NCBI RefSeq assembly: GCF_900114615.1
Contig: NZ_FOTS01000003.1
Coordinates: 62,001 to 126,000 of the forward strand
Reading direction: 5' to 3'
DNA length: 64,000 bases
Source: Pelosinus propionicus DSM 13327
GTDB lineage: Bacteria > Bacillota > Negativicutes > DSM-13327
The notes under the pieces are model-generated. The model saw nothing but the letters and a program-made list of their open reading frames with translations. It made no database searches and was not told the DNA's origin. This document shows positions 1 through 8,516 of this stretch, piece by piece (position 1 is the first letter of the stretch; the number at the start of each line of letters is the position of its first letter). A program made the position numbers and the translations under genes.

Positions 1-1
1 T

Positions 2-745
2 GTACCGATCAAACGTCCAGTATCTGGAGTTGCTATGGGTTTAGTTAAAGATGGAGAAGATTTTTCTATACTAACTGATATTCAAGGCTTAGAAGATGCT
101 TTAGGCGATATGGATTTTAAGGTTGCTGGTACAACATCTGGCATTACAGCCATTCAAATGGATATTAAAATTGCTGGTATTACAGAAGAAATTTTAACTG
201 CAGCACTTTCTCAAGCTCATCGAGGCAGAATGCATATCATGAGTAAAATTGTAGAAGTAATTCAGGAACCAAGAGCTGAGTTATCACCTTTTGCTCCTCG
301 CATTATTACAATGGAAATCCATCCAGATAAGATTAGAGATGTAATCGGACCTGGTGGTAAAACAATTAAAAAAATTATCGAAGAAACTGGCGTTAAAATT
401 GACATTGAAGATGACGGTAAAGTATTTATTGCTGCTGTAGATATGGAAGCAGGTCAAAAAGCTGTAAAAATCATTGAAACACTGGTTAGAGAAGTAGAAG
501 TAGGCAGCTCTTATACCGGCAAAGTTACGCGTTTAATGAACTTTGGTGCTTTCGTCGAGATTCTCCCTGGTAAAGAAGGACTTGTCCACATCTCTCAATT
601 AGCTCGTGAACGCGTGGAAAAGGTAGAAGATATTGTAAAAGTTGGAGATGAAATTCTAGTTAAAGTTACAGAAGTGGATCGTCAAGGGCGTATTAACCTT
701 TCACGTAAGGAACTTTTACCTGTAGAATCTGAAAAAAAAGAATAA
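2..745 (+). CDS. pnp: Polyribonucleotide nucleotidyltransferase, 3' part (cut by window edge)
   Basis: Last 247 residues of PNPase, the phosphorolytic 3'-5' exoribonuclease of RNA decay. The reading frame is open from base 2, so the gene begins outside the window. The end of the second RNase PH domain is followed by a KH domain ([10 protein letters not shown] loop) and a C-terminal S1 domain ([15 protein letters not shown] and GLVHISQLA). The family also has these two RNA-binding domains in this order. A strong terminator follows at 764-792. The pnp-ylxY order matches B. subtilis. Confidence 0.97.
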   Translation, partial: VPIKRPVSGVAMGLVKDGEDFSILTDIQGLEDALGDMDFKVAGTTSGITAIQMDIKIAGITEEILTAALSQAHRGRMHIMSKIVEVIQEPRAELSPFAPRIITMEIHPDKIRDVIGPGGKTIKKIIEETGVKIDIEDDGKVFIAAVDMEAGQKAVKIIETLVREVEVGSSYTGKVTRLMNFGAFVEILPGKEGLVHISQLARERVEKVEDIVKVGDEILVKVTEVDRQGRINLSRKELLPVESEKKE

Positions 746-763
746 TATAAATCAAACTTTTTA

Positions 764-792
764 AACATAAACCACTTGGTTTATGTTTTTTT
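764..792 (+). terminator. Rho-independent terminator of pnp
   Basis: Perfect 11-bp stem AACATAAACCA/TGGTTTATGTT around a 2-nt centre, followed by a run of T. It lies 19 nt after the pnp stop codon. Confidence 0.9.
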
Positions 793-860
793 GTTTCATA
801 AAATCACTTCTTGATTAATAGATTAAACAAAGAATAGTATGAAGTTTGAGGTGATTCCCT

Positions 861-1577
861 TTGAAATGGTGTTTCGTTATTCGTATTCAGCAATGGTATG
901 TGTTGTTTTCTGCTGGAGTTTTTTTTGCCATTATCATTTTATCAGGATTATTACAACCTATTTTTAATAATACACAGCCTGTAAATAAACCAGCTCCTAT
1001 CTTTCATGGCAACTCAACTACACCGAAGGTTGCTTTTGCGTGCAACGTCTTTTGGGGTGAAGAATATCTGCCTACTATGCTAAGCACCCTTAATGAAAAT
1101 AACATAAAAATAACATTTTTTATTGGTGGTAGTTGGGGAAAACGATTCCCTGCTTTAGTTACAGAACTAGCAAATCAAGGTCATGAATTAGGCAATCACA
1201 CTTACAGTCATCCACACCCTAATACTATCAGCAAAGAAAAGAACAAAGAACAAATAGTGCGAACTGAAGAGCTCGTGAAAGAGCTTACCACTATAAAAAC
1301 ATCACTATATGCGCCACCTTATGGTGAATATAATGACACTGTATTATCAGCAGCCAACGAACTTGGCTATACAACTATTATGTGGAGTATTGACACAATT
1401 GACTGGCAACGTCCTCCAACGGAAATCATCATTAATAGGGTTATGAAAAAACTACACAATGGAGCAATTATTCTTATCCATCCTACAGAAGTTACAAGCA
1501 AAGCTTTACCAGACTTAATTCAGCAAATTCAAGGAAAAGGTTATACGATATCAACAGTATCTGATATCATTAAATAA
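861..1577 (+). CDS. ylxY: YlxY-family polysaccharide deacetylase-like sporulation protein
   Basis: 238-residue NodB-fold protein with an N-terminal membrane anchor or signal segment (about residues 12-32). The HxxxH metal motif (HTYSH) and the later PPYG and DTIDW motifs are present. The usual TFDDG motif reads ACNVFWGEEY, so the catalytic Asp pair is replaced. As I recall it, this NVxWG form is a YlxY family trait rather than decay. It is probably a spore cortex or cell-wall protein whose catalytic status is uncertain. The start is TTG at 861, with a GAGGTG ribosome site 8 nt upstream. It sits directly after pnp, as in B. subtilis. Confidence 0.85.
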   Translation: MKWCFVIRIQQWYVLFSAGVFFAIIILSGLLQPIFNNTQPVNKPAPIFHGNSTTPKVAFACNVFWGEEYLPTMLSTLNENNIKITFFIGGSWGKRFPALVTELANQGHELGNHTYSHPHPNTISKEKNKEQIVRTEELVKELTTIKTSLYAPPYGEYNDTVLSAANELGYTTIMWSIDTIDWQRPPTEIIINRVMKKLHNGAIILIHPTEVTSKALPDLIQQIQGKGYTISTVSDIIK

Positions 1578-1578
1578 T

Positions 1579-1606
1579 AAAACAGGCATACAATTGCCTG
1601 TTTTTG
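1579..1606 (+). terminator. Terminator of ylxY
   Basis: 10-bp stem AAAACAGGCA/TGCCTGTTTT with loop TACAAT, running into T residues directly after the stop codon. Confidence 0.9.
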
Positions 1607-1690
1607 TTATTGCTACCTACTTTTATTTGTGTTATCATGTTTACATAACTATGAAAATTTTATATTGTAGTACTTCTTGGAGGTTGATAC

Positions 1691-2926
1691 ATGAAAAAAT
1701 ATAACCAATCTATCTCATGGCTTCTCATTTTTATGATGTCTCTCACATTTCTACTTCCTATAACATCATCAGCATATGCATCTTCTTTTACTGATATGTT
1801 GCAATCGGCGATTACTGCCAACTCTACCACTCCTAATGAAGCACCATCCGGCAATGGATTAATGGACATGTTGCTTGGTATAATGGGAAATTTTTTTGGA
1901 GATATACTGGCTCTTCCACAAGATATCCAAAAAAAGATTAAACTCCCTTCGGGAATAAATACTAGCTCTACCAAAGAACTAATCGGCTTTTATGCTGAGT
2001 GGTGGGCAACTGATACCTCTTCTTTTAATTCCCTGTATAAAAATACCGATATAATTAAAACGATTGCTCCCTTTTGGGCTACGTTAGAAGAAGATGGTAC
2101 ACTTACAGATCGTGGTGGTAATGACCATGAATCTGTAATTGATTTTGCTCACAAAAATAATGTATCTGTCTTGTTATTAGTAAATAATGCTAAACAACAA
2201 GACAATCAATCATCCATTCATAAAATTTTAGCTACTCCGTCATTACGAGAAAAAGCTATTAATAGTTTAGAATCTTATATAAAAAAATATAAGCTGGACG
2301 GTATAAATGTGGACTTCGAAATGGTTGACGCCCAAGACCGAGATAACCTATCTGCTTTTATGCAAGAGCTTTCAGCGCGTCTTAAACCCCAAGGATATGT
2401 TATATCGATTGATGTATTCCCTAAACAAGATGAATCAAACGATGTATCAATTGCATATGATTATGCACAATTAGCCAAGTATGCAGATAAGATCATTCTT
2501 ATGACCTATGATAATCATGGTACTTGGAGCGATGCTGGACCAATCGCTGATATCAATTGGGTCGAAAAGAATCTAAAATATGCATTGAAATTTATCCCTA
2601 AAAATAAACTGTATATTGGACTAGCAGCTTACGGTTATGATTGGTCTAGTAAAGGTGTAGAAAGCCTAGAACACAAGGCTATCACAAAACTAATGCAAGA
2701 CTTTGATAGCCCTGCAATATGGGATACTTCTTCTAAATCTCCTCATTTTAATTATACAGATTCAAATGGAATCAAGCATCAAGTTTGGTTTGAAAATAGC
2801 GAAAGTCTTAAATATAAAATCAATTTGGTTACCAAGTATGACATTGCCGGTGCTGCGATGTGGAAATTAGGTGAAGAAGATCCTAATGCTTGGAACGTAT
2901 TGAAAAATGTATTTTTGAAAAAATAA
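1691..2926 (+). CDS. Secreted glycoside hydrolase family 18 (spore cortex/peptidoglycan glucosidase-like)
   Basis: 411 residues. A signal peptide (residues 1-30, ending SSAYA) is followed by a linker with a glycine-rich hydrophobic stretch (about 55-75) and a GH18 barrel from about residue 95. The catalytic signature DGINVDFE ends in the acid E210. The domain resembles the YaaH/SleL and chitinase-like proteins that cleave N-acetylglucosaminyl bonds in spore cortex peptidoglycan. No LysM repeats are visible. The start ATG has AGGTTG upstream. It is followed after 21 nt by an amidase gene, suggesting a two-gene lytic operon. The exact substrate is not shown by sequence. Confidence 0.85.
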   Translation: MKKYNQSISWLLIFMMSLTFLLPITSSAYASSFTDMLQSAITANSTTPNEAPSGNGLMDMLLGIMGNFFGDILALPQDIQKKIKLPSGINTSSTKELIGFYAEWWATDTSSFNSLYKNTDIIKTIAPFWATLEEDGTLTDRGGNDHESVIDFAHKNNVSVLLLVNNAKQQDNQSSIHKILATPSLREKAINSLESYIKKYKLDGINVDFEMVDAQDRDNLSAFMQELSARLKPQGYVISIDVFPKQDESNDVSIAYDYAQLAKYADKIILMTYDNHGTWSDAGPIADINWVEKNLKYALKFIPKNKLYIGLAAYGYDWSSKGVESLEHKAITKLMQDFDSPAIWDTSSKSPHFNYTDSNGIKHQVWFENSESLKYKINLVTKYDIAGAAMWKLGEEDPNAWNVLKNVFLKK

Positions 2927-2947
2927 CTTACTTTAGGAGGTATTAAA

Positions 2948-3814
2948 GTGCATAAAAATAAATTATTAACATATTGTATTTTATGCTTACTTTTAATTAG
3001 CATAATAGTACCGATTCCAATAACACATGCTGCCTCCTTTGATTCTGTGGTAAATACTCTAGCAGCTAATACCTTAGAGACAAGCAACGCGCAAACAGGT
3101 AGTGGATTTTTCCAACAAATATTCGATTTAGTGTTTAATAAGATTCTAGGACCAGTATTCAATATCTTTGGTGGCAGTAGTAGTACATCCAGTCCATCGA
3201 AAAATAATCCTGTTACCGTAAAGCCCTTACCACCAACAAGTGGTACGACTTTAAAAAATAAAATTATTGTTGTCGATCCTGGACATGGCGGAAGTAATCC
3301 TGGAGCAGTCGCCAATAATACAAAAGAAGCTGATAACAATTTAGCCGTAGCCTTAAAATTACGCGATAAATTAGTACAAGCTGGCGCGAAAGTAATAATG
3401 ACTCGTGAAACGGATCGAACAGTTGCACCTGAAGGCAGCTCTTTGAGTAAAGAGCTGGAGGCTCGAGTTTCTCTGGCTAACTCTAACCAAGCAGATGTAT
3501 TTGTCAGCATCCATTCCAATTCTAATTCTGATCCTAATATTAAAGGTGCCATGACATTCTATCCTACAGGAAAATCATCTGCATTGGCATCTGCTGTGGA
3601 AAATGCTGTGGTCGTGCAAACTGGAGCAATTGATAAAGGAACATCTGCTGCCAATTTCCACGTTCTACGCAATACTTCTATGCCAAGTACTTTAGTTGAA
3701 ATGGGATTCGTATCCAATCAAGAAGAAGCAGCTCAACTAAACAGTGATTCTTATCGTAATAAATTGGCACAAGGAATTTTCACGGGGATTGTAAATTATT
3801 TCAATAACAACTAA
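2948..3814 (+). CDS. Secreted N-acetylmuramoyl-L-alanine amidase (Amidase_3)
   Basis: 288 residues with a signal peptide (1-28), a hydrophobic/low-complexity linker (about 50-100) and an Amidase_3 domain from about 105. The zinc ligands H113 (DPGHG), E127 (KEAD) and H189 (SIHSN) and the catalytic E251 (LVEMGF) are all present, so it should be active on the peptidoglycan amide bond. It is CwlD-like in domain type, but CwlD itself is encoded elsewhere in B. subtilis. The start is GTG at 2948, with a near-perfect AGGAGG site. It forms a pair with the GH18 gene, and the two proteins share a similar N-terminal spacer. Confidence 0.9.
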   Translation: MHKNKLLTYCILCLLLISIIVPIPITHAASFDSVVNTLAANTLETSNAQTGSGFFQQIFDLVFNKILGPVFNIFGGSSSTSSPSKNNPVTVKPLPPTSGTTLKNKIIVVDPGHGGSNPGAVANNTKEADNNLAVALKLRDKLVQAGAKVIMTRETDRTVAPEGSSLSKELEARVSLANSNQADVFVSIHSNSNSDPNIKGAMTFYPTGKSSALASAVENAVVVQTGAIDKGTSAANFHVLRNTSMPSTLVEMGFVSNQEEAAQLNSDSYRNKLAQGIFTGIVNYFNNN

Positions 3815-3912
3815 GAATGAACAATTCTTTGATTCTTACCAATAAACTATTTTCTTAGGAATGCATCTTAGTATTCAATATGATAGTAACGGCATTTTAC
3901 CGTAATTACGAT

Positions 3913-3950
3913 TAAGATTCAGGTAAGGTTTAAACTTTACCTGAATCTTA
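3913..3950 (+). terminator. Hairpin after the amidase gene
   Basis: Near-perfect 38-nt inverted repeat (TAAGATTCAGG on the left, CCTGAATCTTA on the right) with one G-T pair. It is followed by a weak T/C tract, so it is a probable terminator. Confidence 0.6.
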
Positions 3951-4039
3951 GTCTCTTCTCTCACAAAACCTAATAATCATGCAGGAATTCGTAGATTATA
4001 GCCGAAAGTTAAGTATATATTAAGTTAAAGGAGTATTAT

Positions 4040-5275
4040 ATGTATTGTAAATCATTATTGCCAAATGGTATTCGAGTAGTATCAGAAGCTAATCCTTACA
4101 TCAAATCCGTTACTCTAGGAATATAGATAGGTACGGGATCACGTTTTGAACAAAAATACAATCATGGCATCTCTCACTTCATTGAACATATGGTCTTTAA
4201 AGGTACTGAAAAGCGCTCTGCTAAGGATATCGCAGAGACAGTTGATGGGGTAGGAGGGCAAATTAATGCTTTTACTACCAAAGAACATACTTGCTATTAT
4301 ATAAACATCTAGAATTAGCTCTTGCTATCCTCAGCAATATGCTGCGGTCTTCCATTTTTGCCGAAGAAGATATAAAGCATGAGAAAGAAATAGTATTAGA
4401 AATTTGCATGTATGAAGATACGCCTGATGAATTGGTTCATGATCTACATTATAATAATGTTTGGGCTGAGCATCCTTTAGGGCATAATATTATTGGAACT
4501 GCTCCAACTGTTGAAAATTTTAATAAGAATATGATTGTGGAATACTATCAAAATTTTTATACTCCTGATAATATTGTTATTGCTGGATTCGGAAATTTAA
4601 ATCATAAAAGACTAGAAGCATTAGTAGAGTACTATTTTGGCAATATGTGTGGGAAAAAAGCAGTTTTAAGTTCAGGTCCACCAAATCTAGTTCCTGCCCA
4701 AATTATACAATCGAAAAATATTGAGCAAGTACATATTTGTCTTGGAACTAGCAGTGTACCTCAAGCATCACCGGATATTTACGGTGAATATATTAAATAC
4801 CATAATAGGTGGTGGTATAAGCTCACGTCTATTTCAATCAATTAGAGAAGAACACAGACTGACCTATTCAATATATTCTTATCAAACAAATTATAGCAAT
4901 GCTGGGTTATTTACTATTTATGCTGGTACAAGACCTAGCAATGCTTCTCAAGTAATGGAACTGATAACCAAAAATATCAATACCTTAAGAGCTACAGGTA
5001 TTAGTGCCTATGAATTTGCAAAAACCAAAGAACAGTTAAAGGGAAGTTTATTGTTAAGCCTTGAAAGCTCTAGTAACCGTATGTTTAGAATTGGTACAAT
5101 GGAACTTTCATTTGGAAATTATATTACTATTGATGAAGTAGTTTCTAAAATTGATAAAGTAACTTTAGAAAAATTACATGACATCCTACACACATTATTG
5201 ATTCCGGATAAATTTGCTTCTACAGTATTAGGACCAATAAATGAGGAGATACATAATGCAATTAAGAGGTTTTAA
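4040..5275 (+). pseudogene. mlpA: Decayed M16 zinc peptidase (MlpA/YmxG family)
   Basis: A coherent M16 protease can be read across three frames, with at least three lesions. The ATG at 4040 has an AAGGAG site. An in-frame TAG at 4124-4126 replaces what is normally a Trp codon in the GIWIGTGSR block. A frameshift with lost codons lies near 4290, after TCYY. A second frameshift lies near 4780-4795, between DIY and NTIIGGG. The zinc motif HFIEH and the downstream helix are still recognisable. In B. subtilis this gene follows ylxY. The distal frame overlaps the start of dut by 20 nt, so any translational coupling has probably been lost. Confidence 0.85.
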
Positions 5276-5708
5276 ATTAATTTCTAGTTATGAAAATAAC
5301 GACATATTACTACCTACTAGAAAAACCCAATATAGTGCAGGATATGATATAGCTGCTGCTGAAGATGTAATATTAACATCTTCTAATGCTACGCTAGTAC
5401 CAACAGGAATCAAAGCATATATGCAATCTGATGAATATCTTGGCATACATATTCGCTCAGGCTTATCAATTAAAAACAAATTAAGTTTAGTAAATGGGCA
5501 AGGTATTATTGATGCTGACTATTTCAATAATAGCGACAATGAAGGACATATTTTTATTGCCATTTTTAATCATAGCTCTCAGAGCATTCCTATAGCTAAA
5601 GGAACTAGAATAGCCCAAGGAATTTTTTATAAATATTTATTGGCAGATCATGATGAAAAAAATATTTTTATCACTAGATCAGGTGGTTTTGGTAGTACAG
5701 GAAAATAA
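5256..5708 (+). CDS. dut: Deoxyuridine 5'-triphosphate nucleotidohydrolase (dUTPase)
   Basis: 150 residues. All five trimeric dUTPase motifs are present in order: SAGYDIAA, RSGLSIKNK, NGQGIIDADY, RIAQGIF and the C-terminal RSGGFGSTGK that closes over the nucleotide. It hydrolyses dUTP to dUMP, keeping uracil out of DNA and feeding dTMP synthesis. The ATG at 5256 is chosen because GAGGAG lies 7 nt upstream; an earlier in-frame ATG at 5241 would place that site inside the gene. It overlaps the remains of mlpA by 20 nt and appears intact. Confidence 0.93.
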   Translation: MQLRGFKLISSYENNDILLPTRKTQYSAGYDIAAAEDVILTSSNATLVPTGIKAYMQSDEYLGIHIRSGLSIKNKLSLVNGQGIIDADYFNNSDNEGHIFIAIFNHSSQSIPIAKGTRIAQGIFYKYLLADHDEKNIFITRSGGFGSTGK

Positions 5709-5770
5709 TATGTTAAAAAGTTCTATAGAGAGTATACATAACTCTTCATAGAACTTTTTAACATATTATT
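5704..5770 (+). terminator. Long hairpin terminator after dut
   Basis: Extended inverted repeat whose outer arms are AATAATATGTTAAAAAG and its complement. It begins at the dut stop codon. The symmetric arms could stop transcription in both directions. Confidence 0.85.
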
Positions 5771-5817
5771 GACTTTAACTTCATACTATTAAAGTAGAAG
5801 ATATCTGGAGGTTTACC

Positions 5818-6138
5818 ATGTGTTCCTGGAGTATTTTGATTGTCTTCTCTTTATTACTAATCTTATCATTACTGGAAAGGGTAAAATACTTCCGTCAATC
5901 ATATGATGCTGGTGAAGTAAAAAATTCGCCATTATCATTAGCAATTCAAGAGTTAATTGCAATTGCTGGCGGTATATACTTATCATTAGTGATGTTAATT
6001 TCTTTTTTAAAATTAGATGTCCCTAATAAGATACAACTTTTTCAAATATGGATAGATCCAATAGCTTGTATAGCCATTCTATTATCCATTATTCAACCTT
6101 TTTTTATAAGATTTTTTTGCAAAAACAATAAGGGGTGA
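5818..6138 (+). CDS. Small membrane protein of unknown function
   Basis: 106 residues with three predicted membrane segments (about 3-20, 42-63 and 78-100) and a short basic tail. GGAGG lies 8 nt before the ATG. It ends 4 nt before ymxH and is probably cotranscribed with it. I do not recognise the family. Its place beside sporulation and cell-envelope genes gives only a weak hint of an envelope role. Confidence 0.7.
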   Translation: MCSWSILIVFSLLLILSLLERVKYFRQSYDAGEVKNSPLSLAIQELIAIAGGIYLSLVMLISFLKLDVPNKIQLFQIWIDPIACIAILLSIIQPFFIRFFCKNNKG

Positions 6139-6142
6139 TAAA

Positions 6143-6424
6143 ATGCGTTTAAGCAATTTATCTGGAAAGGAAGTTATAAATTTAAGTGATGGGGCTCGTT
6201 TAGGAATTATTGAAGAATGTGAGTTAACATTTGACCATAAGTCTGGAAAAATACTCACAATTGTACTTCCAAAGAGACACGGACTATTTAATTTTTTTAA
6301 TGATATAAAGTCTTCTACCATTCCTTGGCAAACTATAAAACGAATTGGCGATGAAGTAATTATTGTCGATATAAACAATGCTTATACTAATTTTAATCGA
6401 GAACGTCATGAAAATACATATTAA
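6143..6424 (+). CDS. ymxH: YlmC/YmxH family PRC-barrel sporulation-associated protein
   Basis: 93 residues forming a single PRC-barrel-like beta domain: MRLSNLSGKEVINLSDGARLG start, central LPKRHG, and PWQTIKRIGDEVIIVD end. These are the hallmarks of the YlmC/YmxH family that is widespread in spore formers. The molecular role is unknown. The ribosome site is AAGGGGTGA. In B. subtilis the order is mlpA-ymxH; here dut and a small membrane gene lie between them. Confidence 0.88.
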   Translation: MRLSNLSGKEVINLSDGARLGIIEECELTFDHKSGKILTIVLPKRHGLFNFFNDIKSSTIPWQTIKRIGDEVIIVDINNAYTNFNRERHENTY

Positions 6425-6489
6425 TGATTATCATGGAGACACTAACGTTAAATTGCATGATATGCATTTAATGTTAGGAGGTTTTACTC

Positions 6490-7098
6490 ATGAAAAATCA
6501 AACGAATGATCAAGCATCAAATGTAGAAAATGAAAATTCACTAAGCAGTTATAGTCCAGAAAATGCGAGTACTACTGCTATGGCACCGCCAGCTAATAAC
6601 AATACCGCAAATACACAACACGCTAATCAAACTGTTATTGGTGTATTTGAATCAAGAGCTAGAGCTGAAAATGCTGTGAATACATTACGCAAACAAGGTT
6701 TTACTACTGAAGAAATTAATATTGTCTCTAAAAAACAAAACCATCAAGATCAAGACAAAACCTATGATGATGACATTACTGATGGTACTTTAACAGGGGG
6801 TACTTTAGGTGGAATTGGTGGCTTGCTTATGGGAGCAGGGGCCTTAATGCTTCCAGGAATTGGCCCGATCATTGCAGTAGGTCCAATTACCGCTGCTGTA
6901 GGTGGAGCAATCGCAGGTGGCATTGCAGGGGGATTGATTGATTGGGGCATTCCTGCTGAAGCGAGCCACCGTTATGAGCAAGAAGTTGCTGGTGGAAGCA
7001 TCCTAGCAATTATCCGGACAGACACAACTAAGGTCAATTCTGCAGCAGAAATCCTACGGCAAAATGGTGCTAAAGATGTGCAGAATCATAGTAAGTAA
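6490..7098 (+). CDS. General stress-type protein with glycine-zipper membrane segment
   Basis: 202 residues. A polar, Asn/Ala-rich N-terminus (1-50) is followed by a YflT/GsiB-type stress domain (VIGVFESRARAENAV...), a Gly/Ala-rich hydrophobic zipper of about 60 residues (about 95-155) and a C-terminal IIRTDTTKV...GAKDV module. This architecture is common in Bacillota proteins called heat-induced or general stress protein. Its function is not known precisely; the zipper suggests membrane insertion. AGGAGG precedes the ATG. Confidence 0.75.
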   Translation: MKNQTNDQASNVENENSLSSYSPENASTTAMAPPANNNTANTQHANQTVIGVFESRARAENAVNTLRKQGFTTEEINIVSKKQNHQDQDKTYDDDITDGTLTGGTLGGIGGLLMGAGALMLPGIGPIIAVGPITAAVGGAIAGGIAGGLIDWGIPAEASHRYEQEVAGGSILAIIRTDTTKVNSAAEILRQNGAKDVQNHSK

Positions 7099-7142
7099 AA
7101 TAATTGAATAAAATAAAATTTCATTTTTTCTCTATTCAAATA

Positions 7143-7172
7143 TTGACACCTTAATGGACACTAGTATACAAT
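7143..7172 (+). promoter_or_regulatory. Sigma-A promoter of the lysine-biosynthesis operon
   Basis: A consensus -35 TTGACA at 7143-7148 and a -10 TATACAAT at 7165-7172 have a 16-18 nt spacer. It reads into the lysine riboswitch leader. Confidence 0.8.
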
Positions 7173-7199
7173 GTATGTAATTCAATAGACTTCATCCTG

Positions 7200-7385
7200 C
7201 GCAGGATGGAATAGAGGTGCAAACAACAAGAGTACTTTCAGGGAGATTGGTCTTTATGATCTGAAAGAAAAGGGTTGTTTGCCGAAGTGCAAAAGACGCC
7301 AAATCTTTTGTGCTGGTCTTTCATTTAATAGATGTAAGACTGTCACTAGAATTACCTTCTAGTGGAGTGCTATCTTATCTAAGGC
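7200..7385 (+). ncRNA. Lysine riboswitch (L box)
   Basis: Conserved L-box blocks appear in order: AGAGGTGC (7213-7220), AAGAGTA (7228-7234), GCCGAAG (7281-7287), GCTGGTC (about 7312), GACTGTCA (7338-7345) and the closing GGAGTGCTATC. The P2 stem CAAACAAC/GTTGTTTG is visible. It lies between a sigma-A promoter and a terminator upstream of dapB, so lysine binding should attenuate dapB-asd-lysC-dapA transcription. Confidence 0.92.
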
Positions 7386-7446
7386 GTGGGAAAACACTTT
7401 ATTTTGTTTTCTCACCATCCTTATACTGTCTTACCTACTATTGACA

Positions 7447-7478
7447 GCCGATGAGATTTACTCATCGGCTATTATTTT
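7447..7478 (+). terminator. Riboswitch-controlled terminator before dapB
   Basis: AGCCGATGA/TCATCGGCT stem followed by ATTATTTTTG, 60 nt before dapB. This is the expected expression platform of the lysine riboswitch. Confidence 0.85.
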
Positions 7479-7540
7479 TGTTTCATTATTAACATTCAAC
7501 AGTTTGAATGAATACATTGCTACTATTAGGAGGTGCACAG

Positions 7541-8335
7541 ATGATTAGAGTTATAGTTTGCGGAGCTTACGGTAAAATGGGTCGTGAAGTGCTCAAAGCC
7601 ATACATAACGATACTCAATTAAGTATCGTAGGTGCTGTGGATACTAAATCAGATTTTGCTGATATTGGTGATTTAATCGGTGTAGGAAAAACGGGAGTTG
7701 TCATAGGTAATGATTTACAAACTGTTATTAATGAAACAAAACCGCAAGTAATGGTTGATTTCACGCGACCGGAAGTAGTGCTGAATAATATTCATATTGC
7801 CATTAATAATGGAGTCTGTCCTGTCGTGGGAACTACTGGCTTATCTGAAGAAAACCTAAAAGAGATTAGACTATTATGCATAGATACTAAAGTAAATGCA
7901 TTAATTTCTCCAAATTTTTCAATTGGTGCTATTTTGATGATGAAATTGTCTCAAGATGCCGCCAAATTTTTTCCGCATGTGGAAATTATTGAATTACATC
8001 ATGATCAAAAACTTGACGCACCATCTGGGACTGCCTTGCAGACTGCAGAACTAATAGCTAAAAAGCGCGGTTTTCTACACCAAGGACATCCAGATGAGAT
8101 TGAAAAGCTCGCTGGTGCCCGCGGTGGCGACTTCTCAGGGATTAGAATGCATAGTGTTCGTCTTCCTGGCTATGTAGCACACCAAGAAGTTATCTTTGGT
8201 GGACTTGGTCAAACCTTAACAATTCGTCATGATTCTATATCACGAGAATCGTTTATGCCCGGAGTTTTACTAGCTTGCAAACACGTACTTAATGCAAATG
8301 GTCTTGTTTTAGGGCTTGAAGAAATTCTAAATTAA
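7541..8335 (+). CDS. dapB: 4-hydroxy-tetrahydrodipicolinate reductase
   Basis: 264 residues. The N-terminal Rossmann motif GAYGKMGREV binds NAD(P)H. The substrate-binding loop ELHHDQKLDAPSGTA carries the catalytic His-His and Lys residues. GGDFSGIRMHSVRLPG and GQTLTIRHDS are further family blocks. It reduces the DapA product in the diaminopimelate/lysine pathway. The ATG at 7541 is preceded by TAGGAGGTG; an in-frame ATG at 7508 has no ribosome site. It is the first gene behind the lysine riboswitch. Confidence 0.95.
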   Translation: MIRVIVCGAYGKMGREVLKAIHNDTQLSIVGAVDTKSDFADIGDLIGVGKTGVVIGNDLQTVINETKPQVMVDFTRPEVVLNNIHIAINNGVCPVVGTTGLSEENLKEIRLLCIDTKVNALISPNFSIGAILMMKLSQDAAKFFPHVEIIELHHDQKLDAPSGTALQTAELIAKKRGFLHQGHPDEIEKLAGARGGDFSGIRMHSVRLPGYVAHQEVIFGGLGQTLTIRHDSISRESFMPGVLLACKHVLNANGLVLGLEEILN

Positions 8336-8516
8336 TCTTTTGATGCTCTTAAATGCAGGTTATTAAAATGAGATCTGCTAAAGAATAATATTATCATTAC
8401 TAGCTTAATAGCATCTTTTGCACTAAATTAAGCATTCTAAGCAAGAATTATAGTAAAAAATATGAATATAATAAAGCATATAGAATCTTATGAGAAAACA
8501 AAAGGGAGCGATATAT

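Noticed and set aside
861-1577. Replaced catalytic Asp pair in YlxY as a mutation of interest
   Set aside because: The NVxWG form seems to be a trait of the YlxY family.
4124-4126. TAG in mlpA as pyrrolysine or read-through
   Set aside because: Two frameshifts also break the gene, and the site is a normal Trp codon in the family.
8336-8516. Possible regulatory RNA between dapB and asd
   Set aside because: Only a weak GATGCT/AGCATC pairing with a long loop; no known motif.
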